This document shows, piece by piece, positions 33,590-45,060 of a stretch of 64,000 bases of DNA. This DNA comes from Sophora flavescens. Its lineage: Eukaryota > Streptophyta > Magnoliopsida > Fabales > Fabaceae. The notes beneath the pieces are model-generated. The model worked only from the letters and a program-made list of their open reading frames with translations. It was not told the DNA's origin and searched no databases. The first letter of the stretch is position 1; the number at the start of each line of letters is the position of its first letter. Position numbers and translations under genes: made by a program. The stretch spans positions 6,041,293-6,105,292 of the forward strand of contig CM061062.1 in the NCBI GenBank assembly GCA_030762895.1, written 5' to 3'.

Positions 33590-33858
33590 TGTTGAAGTTT
33601 GGGTTTAAATAGAGAAAGAGAAGGAAAAGAATGAACACTCAAAATATGATTATGGTTGATTATGATATCGCTGTACAAAAAACTTAAGCACTAACCCCTA
33701 TTTATAAGGATACAAGACTCCTAATCCTAATTGAAATGGGAAACTAATTATGATAATAACTAACTAATAACAACCTAATCCTATGAGATGATTCAAGATA
33801 CTCTTATAAGATAAGATGTACTCTAAGATAAGATAAGATAAGATCATCTATTCTAACA
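33590..33858 (-). repeat. 3' LTR of the short LTR element
   Basis: 269 bp, TGTTGAAGTTTGGG...ATTCTAACA on the plus strand; its partner is 35223-35494. Confidence 0.85.
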
Positions 33859-35222
33859 CTCCCCCTCAAGCTAAAGCTTATTAAGCTTTAATTTTGTTAC
33901 AAATATACCCTTTAAAAGATAAAATCTAACAACCAGAGGTAACCAGACCCATGAAGATATCTTGAATAAACCGAGAAATACCAGAACCATCTATCAATAA
34001 TTTTTGTTCCCGAGAACAAACCACTAATCAACCAATTGAAGTAATCATTCCTGATTTTCACGAACATCAATCAAACCAAACTGAAATGATATTGGGCCAG
34101 ACGTTGTCCTTAGTCTGAAACAACCAACTTAAGAGTGGGACAGGTCACGATAGTCAGACAACGGGACTACCGAAACAACCAACTTAAGTGGGAAAGGATG
34201 TTGGAGATAACTTAGCAAGATAGCCGGAATGATGATCTGCCTGACAGAAATTTATTGGCAAGCAATCTAGTAGCAAGGTCCAAACTTCTCAAAACTGTAT
34301 TTGGAAGCTTCAACAACAATATTGGAGACCCAAATTATTTAAAATTGAAATTAAGGTAGACAACTACTTCTGGGACTAAGATGAAGCTAGTGCATCTAGG
34401 ACAAAGGGGATAAGGCTAGTGCATATGGGAGAAATACGGGCCAGTGCATCTTGGAAAGGAGCCGGGCCAGAGCATCTGGGACAATGAGTTGGGCTAGTGT
34501 GAGTCATAGCCAACATAAGTCAATCGTTGGCGGAAATAGAAATCACCACTAAATTCATTCGTGGGAAAGGAGTCACCACCGGAATGATCGTCAGTGGGAT
34601 GAGAAACCACTGGTATGATCCATTAGTGGATAAGAGAAGGAGTCACTGGTATGATCCATCAATGGGAAATGAGTCACCACCAGAATTATCGTCGGTGGGA
34701 AGAGAAGCCACTAGTACGATCCATCAGTGGATAAGAATTGCATGACAAACACTGGAGAAGCAAACAGAAGACCAAAGATTTGAGCTTTCGAACACAGCAA
34801 AACATAACATAAGGGAACCAAACATATCAATGTGGTTGCTGAAAAAACGTCCATAGAGGGAGGCGAGAACATATCCGAAAATAGCATAGACCGATGAGTT
34901 CAGTGCGTCGGGAGGCAAACGACGGTGTGGTCTGGATGGTTGGACAGATTGGCGACCGACGAGTCTAGTGATGGGGTCGGCGGCTGGAAACGATGGCAGC
35001 GAACAGCGACTGACGGGACAAAAACAAGGGTCAGAAAGACGAAGGATGGTATCCTTCTCCTTTAGGTTACCTGAAAAGGAAAACACAACGGGGAAGAGAA
35101 AAATGGCAAAAAAAAAATTTTGTATGGCTAAGAAGATTATTAAAGTTCCTTCATACTTAACGGAACTCCGCAGCGGAATAGTAACGAGATAGGTCATGGA
35201 GGATGGTACCGCTCTGACACCA

Positions 35223-35494
35223 TATTGAAGTTATGGGTTTAAATAGAGAAAGAGAAGAAAAAGAATGAACGCTCAAAAATATGATTATGATTGATTATGA
35301 TATCGCTGTACAAAAAACATAAGCACTAACCCCTATTTATAGGGATACAAGACTCCTAAATCCTAATTGAAAAGGGAAACTACTTATGATAATAACTAAC
35401 TGATAAGAACCTAATCCTATGAGATAATTCAAGATACTCTTATAAGATATGATGTACTCTAAGATAAGAAAAGAGAAGATCATCTATTCTAACA
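35223..35494 (-). repeat. 5' LTR of the short LTR element
   Basis: 272 bp; its first bases TATTG differ from the partner's TGTTG. It lies ten bases from the CACTA-3 terminus. Confidence 0.85.
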
Positions 35495-36020
35495 ATATTG
35501 CTAGCACTAGTGGAAAATATACATTAGACGGGAAAGGTTTACATCAGTTAACCAAAAGCTAGACGTTAAAAAGGAGGCGGTGGCAGTTTTGAAAATATCA
35601 GACTTCATTAATTCAATTTTAACGCCAGTTGTTGTAAGGACTGACGTTAAAAGTTAAGTGACTCACTTTTAACGTCAGTCCTTACATCAACAGACGTTAA
35701 AGGTTATTTTAATAATTTTTTTATCTAGTATATGTACCATTCCGCATTGCCTTCCTCAAAGTTTCAGTTTCACAATTGCTTTGATGTTTTGTGTTTCTGT
35801 TTTGAAAACTAAAATATATGTGTGAAGTATAAGTTGAATCAATAACCCAAACCGAATCTCATTCATGAAGTGTAATACAGACTGATATAGAAGATTGAAA
35901 GGGTTTAAAATCCTATAAAAAGTTACATTGAAAGGGTTTAAAATCCTAAACATTTGTTGAGGCTTCGTTTCCTTCACGGGTGAGCAAGAGAGGAGAGTCG
36001 AGTGACTGAGTTTTCCAGAA

Positions 36021-36224
36021 TTCAATGAGGAGGTTGTGTGACAAAGCATAAGGCCACTTTTGGAACCCCTTATCACACCCGAAACATTAAAGCTACATCC
36101 CATCAGAGAGTTTTATGAAATATGCCAAAGGGAAAACTATACTCTGAATGTGACCATGTCTAGCAGTGATGGTGTTACTCATGTTGGAATCGAGGTACAT
36201 GCTGATAATTTGGTCATTCATAAG
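36021..36224 (+). pseudogene. Captured Dicer-like (DCL) fragment inside CACTA-3
   Basis: The plus strand reads FNEEVV*QSIRPLLEPLITP then ETLKLHPIREFYEICQ and VTMSSSDGVTHVGIEVHADN, the same segment as CACTA-1 3-215. One stop (TGA at 36039) replaces the Trp codon of CACTA-1, and REF replaces REL. It lies upstream of the transposase leader in the sense direction of the element. CACTA-2 and CACTA-4 carry a different sequence at this spot (16850-16940; 51865-51950). Confidence 0.7.
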
Positions 36225-36604
36225 CTGAGGTTTTGGAACTGTAGCAGCCGATTCTCCGGAAGGATGATAAGGTGAGCAACTCACATTATGTGATTTACAG
36301 AACCTTATCACCCATGTTATGTGATTTACACAACCTCAGAAGTTGTTTGACCATTAAGACAAAGATCTTTGAGTCTAGGAATAGGAAGAAAGAGTGATGA
36401 AGTTAATCTCCATGGCAGAGCCATATTGTGAAGCAGAAAAATAAAAGGAAGGAAGGAAGATATTTATTGGAGCAGAGGATGAAGTTACTAGGCGTGATAA
36501 GTTGCTAAAAAATTAAGTTGATCATTAAGAGGATTAGGTTCCAAGGTGAATGGGTAAGTAGCACAGTAGTCAAAGGAATGAATGTTTTTGCAGAAACTTA
36601 TATA

Positions 36605-38170
36605 CCTTTAACGTCAGTTGTTTAATACAACTGACGTTAAAAGTGTTTTAAAATAAAAAATATTTATTTTTAACGTCAGTTTTTTATACAACTGACGTTA
36701 AAAGTGTGATTTTTACTTCAGTTAAATAAATAGCTAACGTAAATAATCCTATATCCCTATCTGAAATGCCCTGTTGTCACTCTTAACACAGGTCACTCCA
36801 TATATATAGTGCAGTTTATTTCTAAACTTTTTTTTAAACAAGTTTATTTTTAATCTTCATTAATTAGCTTGAATTAATAAACAAATTCTTGTGCAAATTA
36901 AAATGAATAAACACTTAACATAAAAACAAGTTATATGTATAATCAAATCGTATCTCATTGAAGTGATTCATAAGTTACAATTAAATAATCAAAAGATAAA
37001 AAATTTCTGCAACATAGCCCTAAAATATAAAAAAGTTTTGCTTCAACATCATTTTCTTCTCAGTCCAGTCCTCAGAAACTCCAATGGATGCATCTCCTCC
37101 CTCACTTGAATTTCATGATGCAAAAGTGAATCCACATTGAAATGGATCTTTGCATCTTCTCCTTCACTGGAATTCCTTGATGCATCGTCTTGAATCCACA
37201 GTCACTTGCTTCCCAAGCAAAGTGAAAGGGATGACGGGGATGAAATAAAGTGAGGGAATCACATTACGTGATTCACCCAACCTTACCATCCATGTTATGT
37301 GATTTACTCAACCTCAAGTTTTTTTACCATTAAGACAGAGACCTTTAAGTCTAGGAATAGGAATAAATAACAACACCTCAAATATGATAGAGGCATATTG
37401 TGAAGGAAAAAGCACGAAATATAGAGGAAAAGAGGGGGGTGTAATACAGATCGACTGATACAGAAGAATATGGTTCTTTATATAGAGAAGAGATACTACC
37501 TGAATTTCTTGAAAACTGATCTAAAAACTTAATGCTCATTAAGAGGATTAGGTTACAAGGTGAATGGGTAAGTAGCACAGAATGAATGTTTTTGCAGAAA
37601 CTAATAAACTTTTAACGTCAGTTGTTTAATACAACTGAAGTTAAAATTGTTTTTTTAAAAAAATATTTATTTTTAACGTCAGTTTTTTAAATAACTGACG
37701 TTAAAAGTGTGATTTTCAGTTAAATAACTAGCTGACGTAAATAATCCTATATCCCTATCTGAAATGCCCTGTTGTCACCCTTAACGCAGGTCACTCCATA
37801 TATATAGTGCAGTTTATTTCTAAACTTTTTTTTTAAACAAGTTTATGTTTAATCTTCATTAATTAGCTTAAATTAGTAAACATATTCTTGTGAAGAGAGA
37901 CTGATACAGAAGAATGGTACTTTATATAGAGAAGAGAGACTAATTTTCTTGAAAACTGATCTATAAACTTAATGCTCCGGGGTAGGTAGCACAGTAGTCA
38001 AAGGAATTAATGTTTTTGCAGAACACTTTTAACGTCAGTTGTCTTCAACAACGGACGTTAAAAGTTTTTTTATTTTTAACATCAGTTTCTTAATACAACT
38101 GACGTTAATTAAATGTCCTTTAACGTCAGTTTTTACAAACAACTGACATAAAATGTTGTTTTATTTTGAT
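36605..38170. repeat. CACTA-3 5' internal repeat clusters
   Basis: Clusters of AACGTCAGTT / AACTGACGTT at 36605-36740, 37612-37740 and 38030-38160, plus duplicated non-coding segments (36770-36900 and 37755-37880). They correspond in order to the clusters in CACTA-2. No coding sequence is seen. Confidence 0.8.
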
Positions 38171-39027
38171 TATAACGTTTACACCCGCGCGCCTTCTGCA
38201 CTTCGCTCTGTACGTCTATTTTCTCTTTTCATCACGCTCAACCCTCACTCTCACTCTCACTCTCACTCTGCCCTAATCGCGAGCTCATCTCCACCGCAAC
38301 CACCGTGAGGGCTTCTTCGCCACCACTGTGAGGTACACTCTTAACCCCTAACTCTGTCTTTCCCGCTCATTCTTTGCAATAACTTGACATCTCTCTTTCC
38401 CCTTCCCGTGTACTAACTCTCCTTGTCCCTCTGCTCTCGGTAACCACATCGAACGTTGGCCACCACTCGAGCTCCCCTCCCCACCACCACACAAGCACCT
38501 ATTTCTGGTGAGTCTTTAGGGCACATTTTTTTATTTTTGGTTTTGAGTGTATGTTGAAACTGTAGTCTCAGTAGTTGAAACTTGAAACTGTGAGTTTGAG
38601 TTGTTTGGAATGTCTCTATTTTTGGTTTTGTGTGTATGTTGAAACTGTAGTCTCAGTAGTTGAAATTTGAAACCGTGAGTTTGAGTTGTTTGGAATGTCT
38701 CTATTTTTGGTTTTGAGTGCATGTTGCTCTGCTGGTTGATCTGTCACGGCCGTGATGCTCGTCACGACTAGGCCGTGATCAGTTCTGCCTGTGAGGGTCT
38801 GGTTCAGTTGGCATGTTACGGCCATGATGGACATCACTTCCAGGCCGTGACCAGTGCTTGGCAATCTTCAAAAACAATAGTTTTCAATCTCCCATATTGT
38901 CCTTATATTGGATATATGTTTTGTATATCTACAAGACCTATCTAGTTATTTTTATTTATTCTTCTGTGTTTATTTTGAGTTATAACCTATGTTAATACAT
39001 ATATATTGTTTCTGAACAGGCATACAT
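38170..39027 (+). promoter_or_regulatory. CACTA-3 transposase leader with extra tandem unit
   Basis: The GC-rich start block and two leader exons match CACTA-2. A unit of about 96 bp (TATTTTTGGTTTTGAGTG...) is present in an additional tandem copy (38528-38720). CACGGCCGTGAT palindromes follow at 38743-38850. The leader then continues into the exon with ATG at 39028 because TnpD is deleted. Confidence 0.5.
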
Positions 39028-41017
39028 ATGGATCAGTCGGATAGCCCACATGCACGGGAGGACACTGTGGGGGCTACGCAGGACCCGATCACACTTACAC
39101 CTGATTCTAGTGTAAGTTTACATGTTATATACTATCTTTAGTCCTTCTTTTTAATGTAAGTTTATAATGTTACAACCCTCTATTTTATCATTTTTTTTGT
39201 CCATACAGACATCACAGGCTCATAGGAAACGGGGTAGAGGAGCCACCTCGTTGAAGAAACTAGAGAAGGACAGGCAAAGTGGACAGAAGCTTGAGGTGTC
39301 CTTCGATGCTAATCTAAATGCCCAGGGACCCTGTGCTAAAGAATTTAATAAGTGGGTGTTTCTACAAGCGAAGTAGCACGTAAGCATCAACTACAACCAC
39401 TGGAATTACGTTCCACAGAACGTTAAGGATCGGATTTGGGAGGCTATCGCGGTATTTTACCTTTACATTCGTTTGATTTACATTATTAGATAATTATCCG
39501 AGTTATAATCCATCCAGTTGTTATGTATTTAGTGTGTAGGTAGCTTGGACTGTGCCAAATGACAAGGATCATCGTCATAAATGTATGAAAATGGCATCAA
39601 AGCGTTGGAATGGGTTCAAGCATGATCTCACCAGGTACTATGTATCTGGGAAGAAGCGACGATAAAATGTTCTCGGATTATCCCTGGATTGATCAGGATA
39701 CTTGGGATATGTTTGCCAGGAGTCGACAGGATGGAGAATTTCAGGTTGGTTGATTAAGTTAATTTTGTATGCTTCTTATAGATCATTTAACCGTATTTAA
39801 TTATGTGTTTTTGTTTGAATAGGCTAAGGCAAATAAGGGTCGGCAGAATCAGGCGAAGAACGTCCACCGCCACACCATATCTCAGGGTGGGTACCAGACT
39901 CGGATCGAGCAGATGATGGCGGATAGGCTGAGGGCGAAGCAGGAAGAGCACTCTGCTAGGATTGAAAGAGGAGAGGTGCCTGAGGGCACACCATTAAGTC
40001 CTCCGTCGGACATCGACCGCGAGGATGTCTAGTTAGCCGACCGCATGACAAAGACGAGATCTTTTAAAGTTGATGCCACTCGCGAAGTGCAGATAAGATT
40101 GTAAGTAAATAATTAACTTGATTTCAATTGATATTTGTATAGATATTTGCAACACTTTTCACTTGCACGTTTTTTCATTTTTTTTTCATTGTAGATGGAT
40201 CTTAAAGCACAATCCTCCCAGGGCTCATTCGTCCCTTCTGGATGGTGGGACGTCTTGATGACTGCTCTAGGCAAGAAAGACCATCCTCGTCGGGTTCTCA
40301 GTGTTCCTAGGAACGTGACCATCAAAGAATATTATGGTAAGTCTGCTTCACGAAAGCGGGTGGTCGATGAAGCATCAATTTTGACTGACATTACTCAGCA
40401 CCTCATGTCCAACCCAGCTATTACAACACATCTGATGCAAAGCTTAATATCCAACCCAGAATTCAAGCAGGCGCTTGCCAGAGAGCTTTCCTCCGCCGGT
40501 ACATCCCAGGACACCGCAGGGCATGCCAACCCTTCACATGTGAGCACAAAAGAGAGTTATAGTAAGGCACATGTGGAGGACGATGAGTTGGCAGCTAGGG
40601 AGAGGGAGTTCGAAATCCAACGCCATGAGCATGAGTTGGAAATGAAAATGCATGAGCTTGAGTTGGACTTCAAACGACGTGAGCTCGAAATGTTAACAAA
40701 GGTATGTATTCATTATTAATGTCCAAATTAGTCAAATAATTACTTGTGTTTTTTTTAATTATCAACAACTTATCTATTTTATTTTTCCTAAACTGAAGGC
40801 CAAGTCGACGTCGGTGTCGCTGTCACCTATCACTCGTTTGTTCTCACTTGGTGAGGATTATGCGTTTGAGATTTTTGAATGTCTATTGGAGCACGATGGA
40901 TGGGTGGCACGCCTAGATCAACGGAGGATATTTTCCTTCTGTGGTGACGATCTCGGGAACGCCTGCAGAAATAACGTCTGGATGGCCAGCACAGTTTTGA
41001 GTCTCTGGTGCACGTAA
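39028..41017 (+). pseudogene. CACTA second gene, N-terminal part: En/Spm-type plant transposase domain
   Basis: Exon 1 (39028-39111) starts MDQSDSPHAREDTVGATQD with donor GTAAGT. Exon 2 (from 39209) encodes KRGRGATSLKKLEKDR, then HVSINYNHWNYVPQNVKDRI. Exon 3 has VAWTVPNDKDHRHKCMKMA and, after a frameshift near 39660, DYPWIDQDTWDMFARSRQ. Exon 4 encodes AKANKGRQNQAKNVHRHTIS. This is the plant transposase (Ptta/En/Spm) domain found in TnpA-like proteins, which bind element ends. Exon 5 (40195 on) has a coiled coil of RE(F/L)E heptads (EREFEIQRHEHELEMKMHEL). Stops at 39374 (QAK*HVS) and 40030 break it. Confidence 0.8.
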
Positions 41018-41082
41018 GTTAATTTTAATTTTATAACTTATTTATTTTTGGTATTTTTCCATTTAATAATTTATTTTAATTT

Positions 41083-41084
<2 letters not shown>

Positions 41085-41137
<53 letters not shown>
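41085..41137. repeat. (AT)n microsatellite in a CACTA-3 intron
   Basis: About 26 AT units, in the intron before the Ulp1-like exon. Confidence 0.97.
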
Positions 41138-41139
<2 letters not shown>

Positions 41140-41171
41140 GTAATTAACATCCACACCTTTTCATATCTTAG

Positions 41172-42051
41172 GTATCTCCATCGTCTTCAGCTTGATAAGG
41201 GCGTTGCATCAGTTTAAGGCTTCTTAGATCCGTCAATCCTTCTGCCCGATTTCTTTGCTGGCGATGCATTGACTAAATACTTAGGGAACTTGTTGGGAGA
41301 CAATCAGAAAGAATTATATCTGGCTCCCTACTGTATGAAAAACCATTGGCAGTTGTTCGTACTTCACCCGTCTAGGCATACTGTCATATTCTTTTGCTCT
41401 CTCCACCAACAGCCGCCACAGGTGGTGTTGGAAGCTGTAAATAAGTAAGTAACTAATCTTAAATTTAATTTAAGTTTTAATATCAGTTGTTTTTAGTTTA
41501 TTACACACATGATATATGAATTTGTTAATTGATCGACATGATTATTTGTTTATGATAGCGCGCTGAAGGCGAGTAGCATAAGTTGCGCCAACGGGAGAAG
41601 TAGGACTTCTAAGGCTAAAGCAAATCCTGTATGGAACATCCTCAAGGTTTGGTAGTTTATTTATCAAATAATTAATATTATAATTACTAATTTATATGTA
41701 TATTCAACTGACGTTGAAATTAATTTTGTTGGTAGTCTCGATTTCAAATTGACGGGTGGTCGTGCGGCTATTATGTGATGCTTCATATGCTGAACATAGT
41801 CTCCGCATCTATTACGGATGGATGGAATAAGGTAATATTTAAACAACTTGTTAAATTATATATTATAGTTTTGAAGATAAATTGCATTGATGTTATTGTT
41901 ATTATTTGAACGTGTGTAGGCATTTAACGACCAATCGCCTATTAAAGAAGATGAGTTAAGAGACTTGAGGATGCACTTTGCTGAATTCTTCTTCAAGTAT
42001 GCGGCTGAAAAAGGAATTGACAAGATACATCCGCACTACTTAGATGAATAG
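41172..42051 (+). pseudogene. CACTA-encoded Ulp1-like (C48) protease domain
   Basis: Exon reading YLHRLQLDKGVAS...LPDFFAGDALTKYL, then NHWQLFVLHPSRHTVIFFCS with the catalytic His. A following exon reads PVWNILKSRF, and another has DGWSCGYYVMLHML with the Gln-region and nucleophilic Cys. The last exon is FNDQSPIKEDELRDLRMHF and ends HPHYLDE with TAG. The position that is Asp in SUMO proteases (DSL) is Cys here (FFCSL). A TAA at about 41216 interrupts the first exon. Such protease domains are common in the second gene of plant CACTA elements; their role is unclear. Confidence 0.8.
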
Positions 42052-42316
42052 TTTTTTTGTTAGACTTTATAAACTAATTAATAACATGTATATATATATC
42101 ATTAGATTGGTAGTTTTGTTTTTAGACATTGGAGACTAAAATTTATATATATACTTGTAGATAGTTATGTTTTTCCTATACATGAGTTTTGGTTTTAAGT
42201 CCCCTCATTGTTCCATTTTTCCTTTGCAATTCTGTAATGTGTGTGATATTCTGTGTTACTGGGATATTTACTGAGTGCAGGATAGCTGAAGGGAGTGATA
42301 TTTTAAAACTGAATTT

Positions 42317-42319
<3 letters not shown>

Positions 42320-42366
<47 letters not shown>

Positions 42367-42767
42367 CGTCAGTTGTATCAAACAACTGACGTTAATAGTA
42401 TTTTATAAAATATACAGTACACTATTAACGTCAGTTGTAATAAACAACTGACGTTAAAATTAAAACCTTTAACGTCAGTTCTTTATAACAACTGACGTTA
42501 GTTTTAACAAAATTAACGTCTGTTGTCTTAAAGAACCGACGTTAATAGTTTTATGTTTAACGTCAGTTGTTTAAACAACGGACGTTAATTTTTACAAAAT
42601 TAACGTCGGTTGTGTTAAAGAACTGACGTTAATAGTTTTATATTTAACGTCAGTTCTCAACTGACGTTAAAATATTAACTATTAACGTCTTCTGTATTTA
42701 CGTCAGTCAGTATTCTGACATAAAAAATCAATTTTAACTGACGTAAAAAACACTTATTGCACTAGTG
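42320..42767. repeat. CACTA-3 (AT)n tract and 3' subterminal repeats
   Basis: An (AT)21 tract (42320-42362) replaces the short A-run of CACTA-2. The AACGTCAGTT / AACTGACGTT hairpin series then runs to the terminus. Confidence 0.88.
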
Positions 42768-42803
42768 TAGGGCCAATATGTTGATTCCCGGAGAAACTTT
42801 TCT
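42768..42803 (-). pseudogene. Unidentified host gene, 5' part of the TE-split exon
   Basis: The minus strand from acceptor CTATAAG reads EKSFSGNQHIG up to the CACTA-3 target duplication TAG. It continues through 35504-35495 and 33589-33460. The phase matches the exon at 43131-43222 (split Glu codon). Confidence 0.55.
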
Positions 42804-43130
42804 CTTATAGAAGGACAATGTTCATGTGAGCTCAAGGCATTGGAAGTTCAAAAAAGAAGGTCCTCATCCATTTTTGATATTCTAAACCGATTGACCACTA
42901 AACTAATGTACAAAGTTTAACCAGGTCCTTGATGTAATAGAAATTCAAGAAATCAATTTTACTCAATAGTTAATCAGGTTCATTTAGAACTCCAAATGTT
43001 GCCCTTATAGCAGCAAATTCTAGCAAAGTGAATTATTTATATTACATTTTTATCACAGCAGAATGGAGGCAAGCTTATACAAATGATAGATTTCTTGATG
43101 CAGAGTTAAAACATACAAAATACTACTTAC

Positions 43131-43222
43131 CCGAAAATTGAGCTTTCATTATATAAGCTCCTTGTATGTTGCCATTAATCATCAAGTCCATCAAATAATA
43201 AGTAATAATGTATTGTCGACAT
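43131..43222 (-). pseudogene. Unidentified host gene, upstream exon (QYIITYYLMDLMINGN...)
   Basis: A 92-bp minus-strand exon between GATACAG and GTAAGT reads CRQYIITYYLMDLMINGNIQ then GAYIMKAQFS. It joins the next exon in phase (…KAQFS-EKSFSGNQHIG). Correct splice signals at both ends and compatible phase argue for a real former gene, but I cannot name the family. Confidence 0.5.
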
Positions 43223-43972
43223 CTGTATCAAACTCAGAACCCAAGAAAATATTACTGGAAGAATGAATTTTCATTGAATCAATAATTCTGAGATGACTTT
43301 CTTATATATACATACAACCGATCAAGAGAGCAACGAAACTGAATAACTAACATAAACAAACTGAAATTACAGTTAACTAACTGGTGTTAATAAAAGGATA
43401 AGGATAATCCAAACATGGCTATGCCTATCTGAGATTTTCTATGTTTTCTAACATGATATGTGGCATTGCCTATAAGCTCTTAACTTCTGATTTACTTCTT
43501 TTTTGGATTTTATGCTGTTAGTCATATCCCTATATTGTTTACCCATTTCATGCTTCTGCATTAGATCTGTCTGCAAGCATGTATGGTTTGTCCAATGAAC
43601 TCTCAGCGAAATCTAGCTAGTTTTATAATTTTTAGAGTCATGTAAAAGATTACTATTAATTTATTTAAATTCTATCCAAGTTGAGCAAGCTTTGTTTAAT
43701 GATAATATGGATAGTGAGAATAAGAAAAGGGGAAGAAAAAAAATTTGGTTGTCTTCAGAAAAATCATCTTATTAGAATAAATTGCAGGTTTTATGAATTG
43801 GAATTGAGGTTAGGTATCCATGCAATCTTAAGATCTTTAGGATCTCCAGACTCCAGAGCCACTATTGCATCGAATGGTGAAACATTTTGGCCGTTGCTTC
43901 TTCTAGGAAATGCAAAGCGCACAAAATGAGAAGTGCCTCCACTCACTCTCCAACAGCAGTGCTAGTACTCAC

Positions 43973-44283
43973 ATGTCACCTACTCACCTTCAACACTCCA
44001 CCCACTATTAAAGACTTACACCCCATAATTGATAAGGACTTATGATATTTAAATATCAAATTTTTTATACCGTATGTGACATCATATGTGTTTATCTCCA
44101 TCTCTCACTTATTTTTTCTCTCTCTTCTCACCCTCTTTTCACCCTAATGAATTAATGAAACTGTATAATATTTAAATAAGAAATATATGAGGTAGCTTTG
44201 CTTTAGATTCCTTAGGTGGCTGATCAATTATGGGATGTACGTACTTATTATTGGGTGGAGTCTTAAAGATGAGTAGGTGACAT
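43973..44283. mobile_element. MITE with about 60-bp inverted repeats
   Basis: ATGTCACCTACTCACC at 43973 is mirrored by GATGAGTAGGTGACAT ending at 44283. The similarity extends about 60 bp inward (CTCCACCCA... / ...TGGGTGGAG; CCATAATTGAT / ATCAATTATGG). The 311-bp element is non-coding. A target duplication could not be assigned, so the superfamily is open. Confidence 0.7.
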
Positions 44284-44523
44284 ATCTATTATCTATTGTA
44301 ACATATAATTTCTGAAGTGCGGGATTTAGCATTGTCACTTCAGTAAGTATAATTGATTAACTTCTATTTTCATTGCTCCCCATTTCATCCAAATTGCTGG
44401 CATGCCAATCCCTCGTATTTTCATCATTTTTATTTTATAAAATTTGAATGGTTAATGTAACACACTGTTTTTTGTATATAAGCCTCTATGTGTGTTTATG
44501 ATATAGTTATAACTTGTGTTGGT

Positions 44524-45060
44524 TGTTAGATATGGAGGGTGTTAAAATGGGGTCAAGTGGGACTTTGAAAAATCCATTTTTGATACGCAAGCATGGCCAT
44601 GCTCATATTCAGCATGACCCCGTGCTCAAAGGCGTGCTCTGCGACTGAGTGAGCCACGAGCACGGCCGTGCTCAAGGGGAGTACGGCCATGTCGGAAATC
44701 GGACGTGTTTGACATACATGTTGCAGACCCTGTGCTTCTTCAAACATGACCCCGTGCTCGGTGTTGAGCTCGGTCGTGCTTAAGGCGAGCATGACTGAGG
44801 GTCTGACAGTTTATATAAGTAGGTTTTGAAGGTTGCGAGGCATAACCCTCAAATTGACACACTTTTAGCAACCTTTTGTGACCGAAAGAAGGAACCATCA
44901 TGTGCATGCTGACTGTTATTGAAAATCATAGTTTGTTTTGAGGAAATAGATTCTTAACTATGGTGAAAAATTAGGATTACAGTATGATCCGGGCCGGAAT
45001 GGAGGAAGATTTTATCTCACGTCTCAGTAATAAAATCTTTGCTAAACTCATTTAATTTCT
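44524..45060 (+). repeat. LTR-like block with GAGCACGGCCGTGCTC palindromes
   Basis: GC-rich palindromic words (CATGACCCCGTGCTC, GAGCACGGCCGTGCTC) at 44590-44790 are followed by TTTATATAAGTAGG and a leader-like region. This resembles the U3-R part of a gypsy LTR. No partner copy, clear ends or duplication were found. The remaining DNA of 43300-45440 is AT-rich with no recognised gene. Confidence 0.35.

Larger units (their letters stand above)
33590..35494 (-). mobile_element. Short non-coding LTR element (TRIM/LARD-like)
   Basis: LTRs of about 270 bp (33590-33858 and 35223-35494) flank 1.36 kb without domains. On the minus strand the 5' LTR is followed by TGGTGTCAGAGC (initiator-Met primer-binding type, 35207-35218). 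TTGAGGGGGAG precedes the 3' LTR as polypurine tract. The likely target duplication is ATATC/ATATT. The interior (34540-34740) has a decayed GGAGTCACCACCGG / ATGATCCATCAGTGG repeat. It would depend on another copia element for movement. Confidence 0.8.
35505..42767 (+). mobile_element. CACTA-3: complete-ended CACTA transposon with second gene only
   Basis: It starts CACTAGTGGAAAATATAC and ends TTATTGCACTAGTG, flanked by TAG on both sides (35502-35504 and 42768-42770); 7,263 bp. It shares ends, subterminal repeats and leader with CACTA-2 and -4 but lacks the TnpD gene. The leader sequence CTATCTAGTTAT (about 38950) jumps directly into the TTTTATTTAT that follows TnpD in CACTA-2. TTAT at both breakpoints suggests a microhomology deletion. 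Confidence 0.95.

Noticed and set aside
43681..43929. 82-codon ORF (LELRLGIHAILRSLGSPD) as a gene fragment
   Set aside because: No splice sites, family motif or second exon could be tied to it; left unassigned.
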